Shown: one piece after another, positions 7,010-7,469 of the stretch
Layout of the letters: every line of letters starts with the position of its first letter
Position numbering within the stretch: the stretch's first letter is position 1
NCBI GenBank assembly: GCA_021799835.1
Contig: JAJYZQ010000014.1
Coordinates: 1-7,469 of the forward strand
From: a bacterium
GTDB taxonomy: Bacteria > Patescibacteriota > Minisyncoccia > JAJYZQ01
Direction: 5' to 3'
Length of the DNA: 7,469 nucleotides
Program-made: the position numbers and the translations under genes
Notes under the pieces: model-generated
The model's input: only the letters and a program-made list of their open reading frames with translations
Databases searched by the model: none
What the model was told of the DNA's origin: nothing

Positions 7010-7469
7010 ATGTCTAAAATAATTATTGCCCTATTGATCGGCGCTGTAGTGTTGGTGGGCGCAGTGGGTGGATATTTTACTGTTGCGCTGGTTTCTCCCG
7101 TTTCTCAATCCAAGCCGGCGCTCTTTGTCATCAATAAAGGCGAGGGTTCGCGGGAGATTGCAAGCTCTTTGGCGCGGGCAGGCATTGTGCGCAATGCTGC
7201 AGTGTTTTTGATGTATGCCTATCTTTCAGGGAAATCCGAGCGCATGCAGGCAGGGACGTATGAATTTTCTTTCCCTATAACGCCACTTGATGTTTTGAAT
7301 GATCTCGTGCAAGGGAGAACACAGACAGAGATCAAGGTAACATTTCCCGAGGGAGTAACAGTGGATGATATTGCGCAGCTTCTTGCGGCGAATCATATTG
7401 TCACATCTGCTTCTGATTTTTCTGATTATCACTTCACTGCGGCAGATATTCAAGAGCTGCGGCAGAAGT
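7010..7469 (+). CDS. mltG: Endolytic murein transglycosylase MltG (YceG-like), 3' end outside the window
   Basis: The frame runs open to the window edge, giving 153 complete codons. An N-terminal membrane segment (residues 3-28, IIIALLIGAVVLVGAVGGYF) is followed by the YceG N-terminal pattern. This includes FVINKGEGSREIASSLARAG near 39-58, then AYLSGKSERMQAGTYEFS, PLDVLNDLVQGR, and VTFPEGVTVDDIAQLLA near 110-125. MltG cleaves nascent peptidoglycan glycan strands and is a single-pass membrane protein. The catalytic Glu and the LysM-free catalytic core lie beyond the window. An in-frame ATG at 6974 would add a basic N-terminus (MIERKRFGSCFL); neither start has a Shine-Dalgarno motif. It appears unrelated to the DGR and marks its right flank. 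Confidence 0.93.
   Translation, partial: MSKIIIALLIGAVVLVGAVGGYFTVALVSPVSQSKPALFVINKGEGSREIASSLARAGIVRNAAVFLMYAYLSGKSERMQAGTYEFSFPITPLDVLNDLVQGRTQTEIKVTFPEGVTVDDIAQLLAANHIVTSASDFSDYHFTAADIQELRQK

Overview
The window most likely comes from a Candidate Phyla Radiation (Patescibacteria, Parcubacteria-like) genome. This rests on family-level impressions: a compact gene layout, starts without Shine-Dalgarno motifs, a short exported protein with a Pro/Asn/Thr-rich stalk after its membrane anchor, a type IV pilin-like protein, and a diversity-generating retroelement (DGR), a class known to be abundant in these lineages. No rRNA or other phylogenetic marker is present, so lineage is an inference. The standard genetic code fits all genes (TGA, TAA and TAG are all used as stops).

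Layout, left to right. Positions 1-843 hold the 3' part of a nucleotidyltransferase-fold gene. A strong sigma70-type promoter (865-892) and a CIRCE operator (899-925) precede a heat-shock operon groES-groEL (981-2940), closed by a hairpin terminator (2995-3027). A 250-base AT-rich spacer follows and ends in a 35-nt (CA)n microsatellite. The DGR then occupies about 3170-6890. It contains an exported target protein with a C-terminal C-type-lectin/FGE-like domain ending in the variable repeat (VR, 4077-4223); two strong hairpins just behind the VR; a small XRE-type HTH regulator; a type IV pilin-like protein; avd; the DGR reverse transcriptase; and the template repeat (TR, 6584-6730). The window ends in the first 153 codons of mltG.

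The DGR call is very solid. TR and VR align over 147 bp without gaps and differ at 15 positions. Every one of the 15 is an A in the TR. They change 11 codons of the target, 10 of which are AAC/AAT in the TR. The RT carries the IGNLTSQ and YVDD motifs.

Several things are out of the ordinary. (1) The TR lies downstream of the RT on the opposite strand, and its end overlaps the RT stop codon, so the template RNA must be transcribed towards and into the RT gene. (2) A perfect 13-bp stem inside the RT coding sequence begins 1 nt past the TR 3' end, just as a GC-rich hairpin begins 1 nt past the VR 3' end. (3) The target gene has no canonical in-frame start upstream of an internal-looking GTG. A (CA)n tract separates it from ATG codons that would come into frame on loss of one CA unit, which suggests phase variation. 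(4) A perfect 16-bp terminator-like stem covers the beginning of the target reading frame. Together (3) and (4) suggest a diversified surface protein whose expression may also be switched by repeat slippage, possibly through translation-coupled attenuation. That regulatory model is inference.
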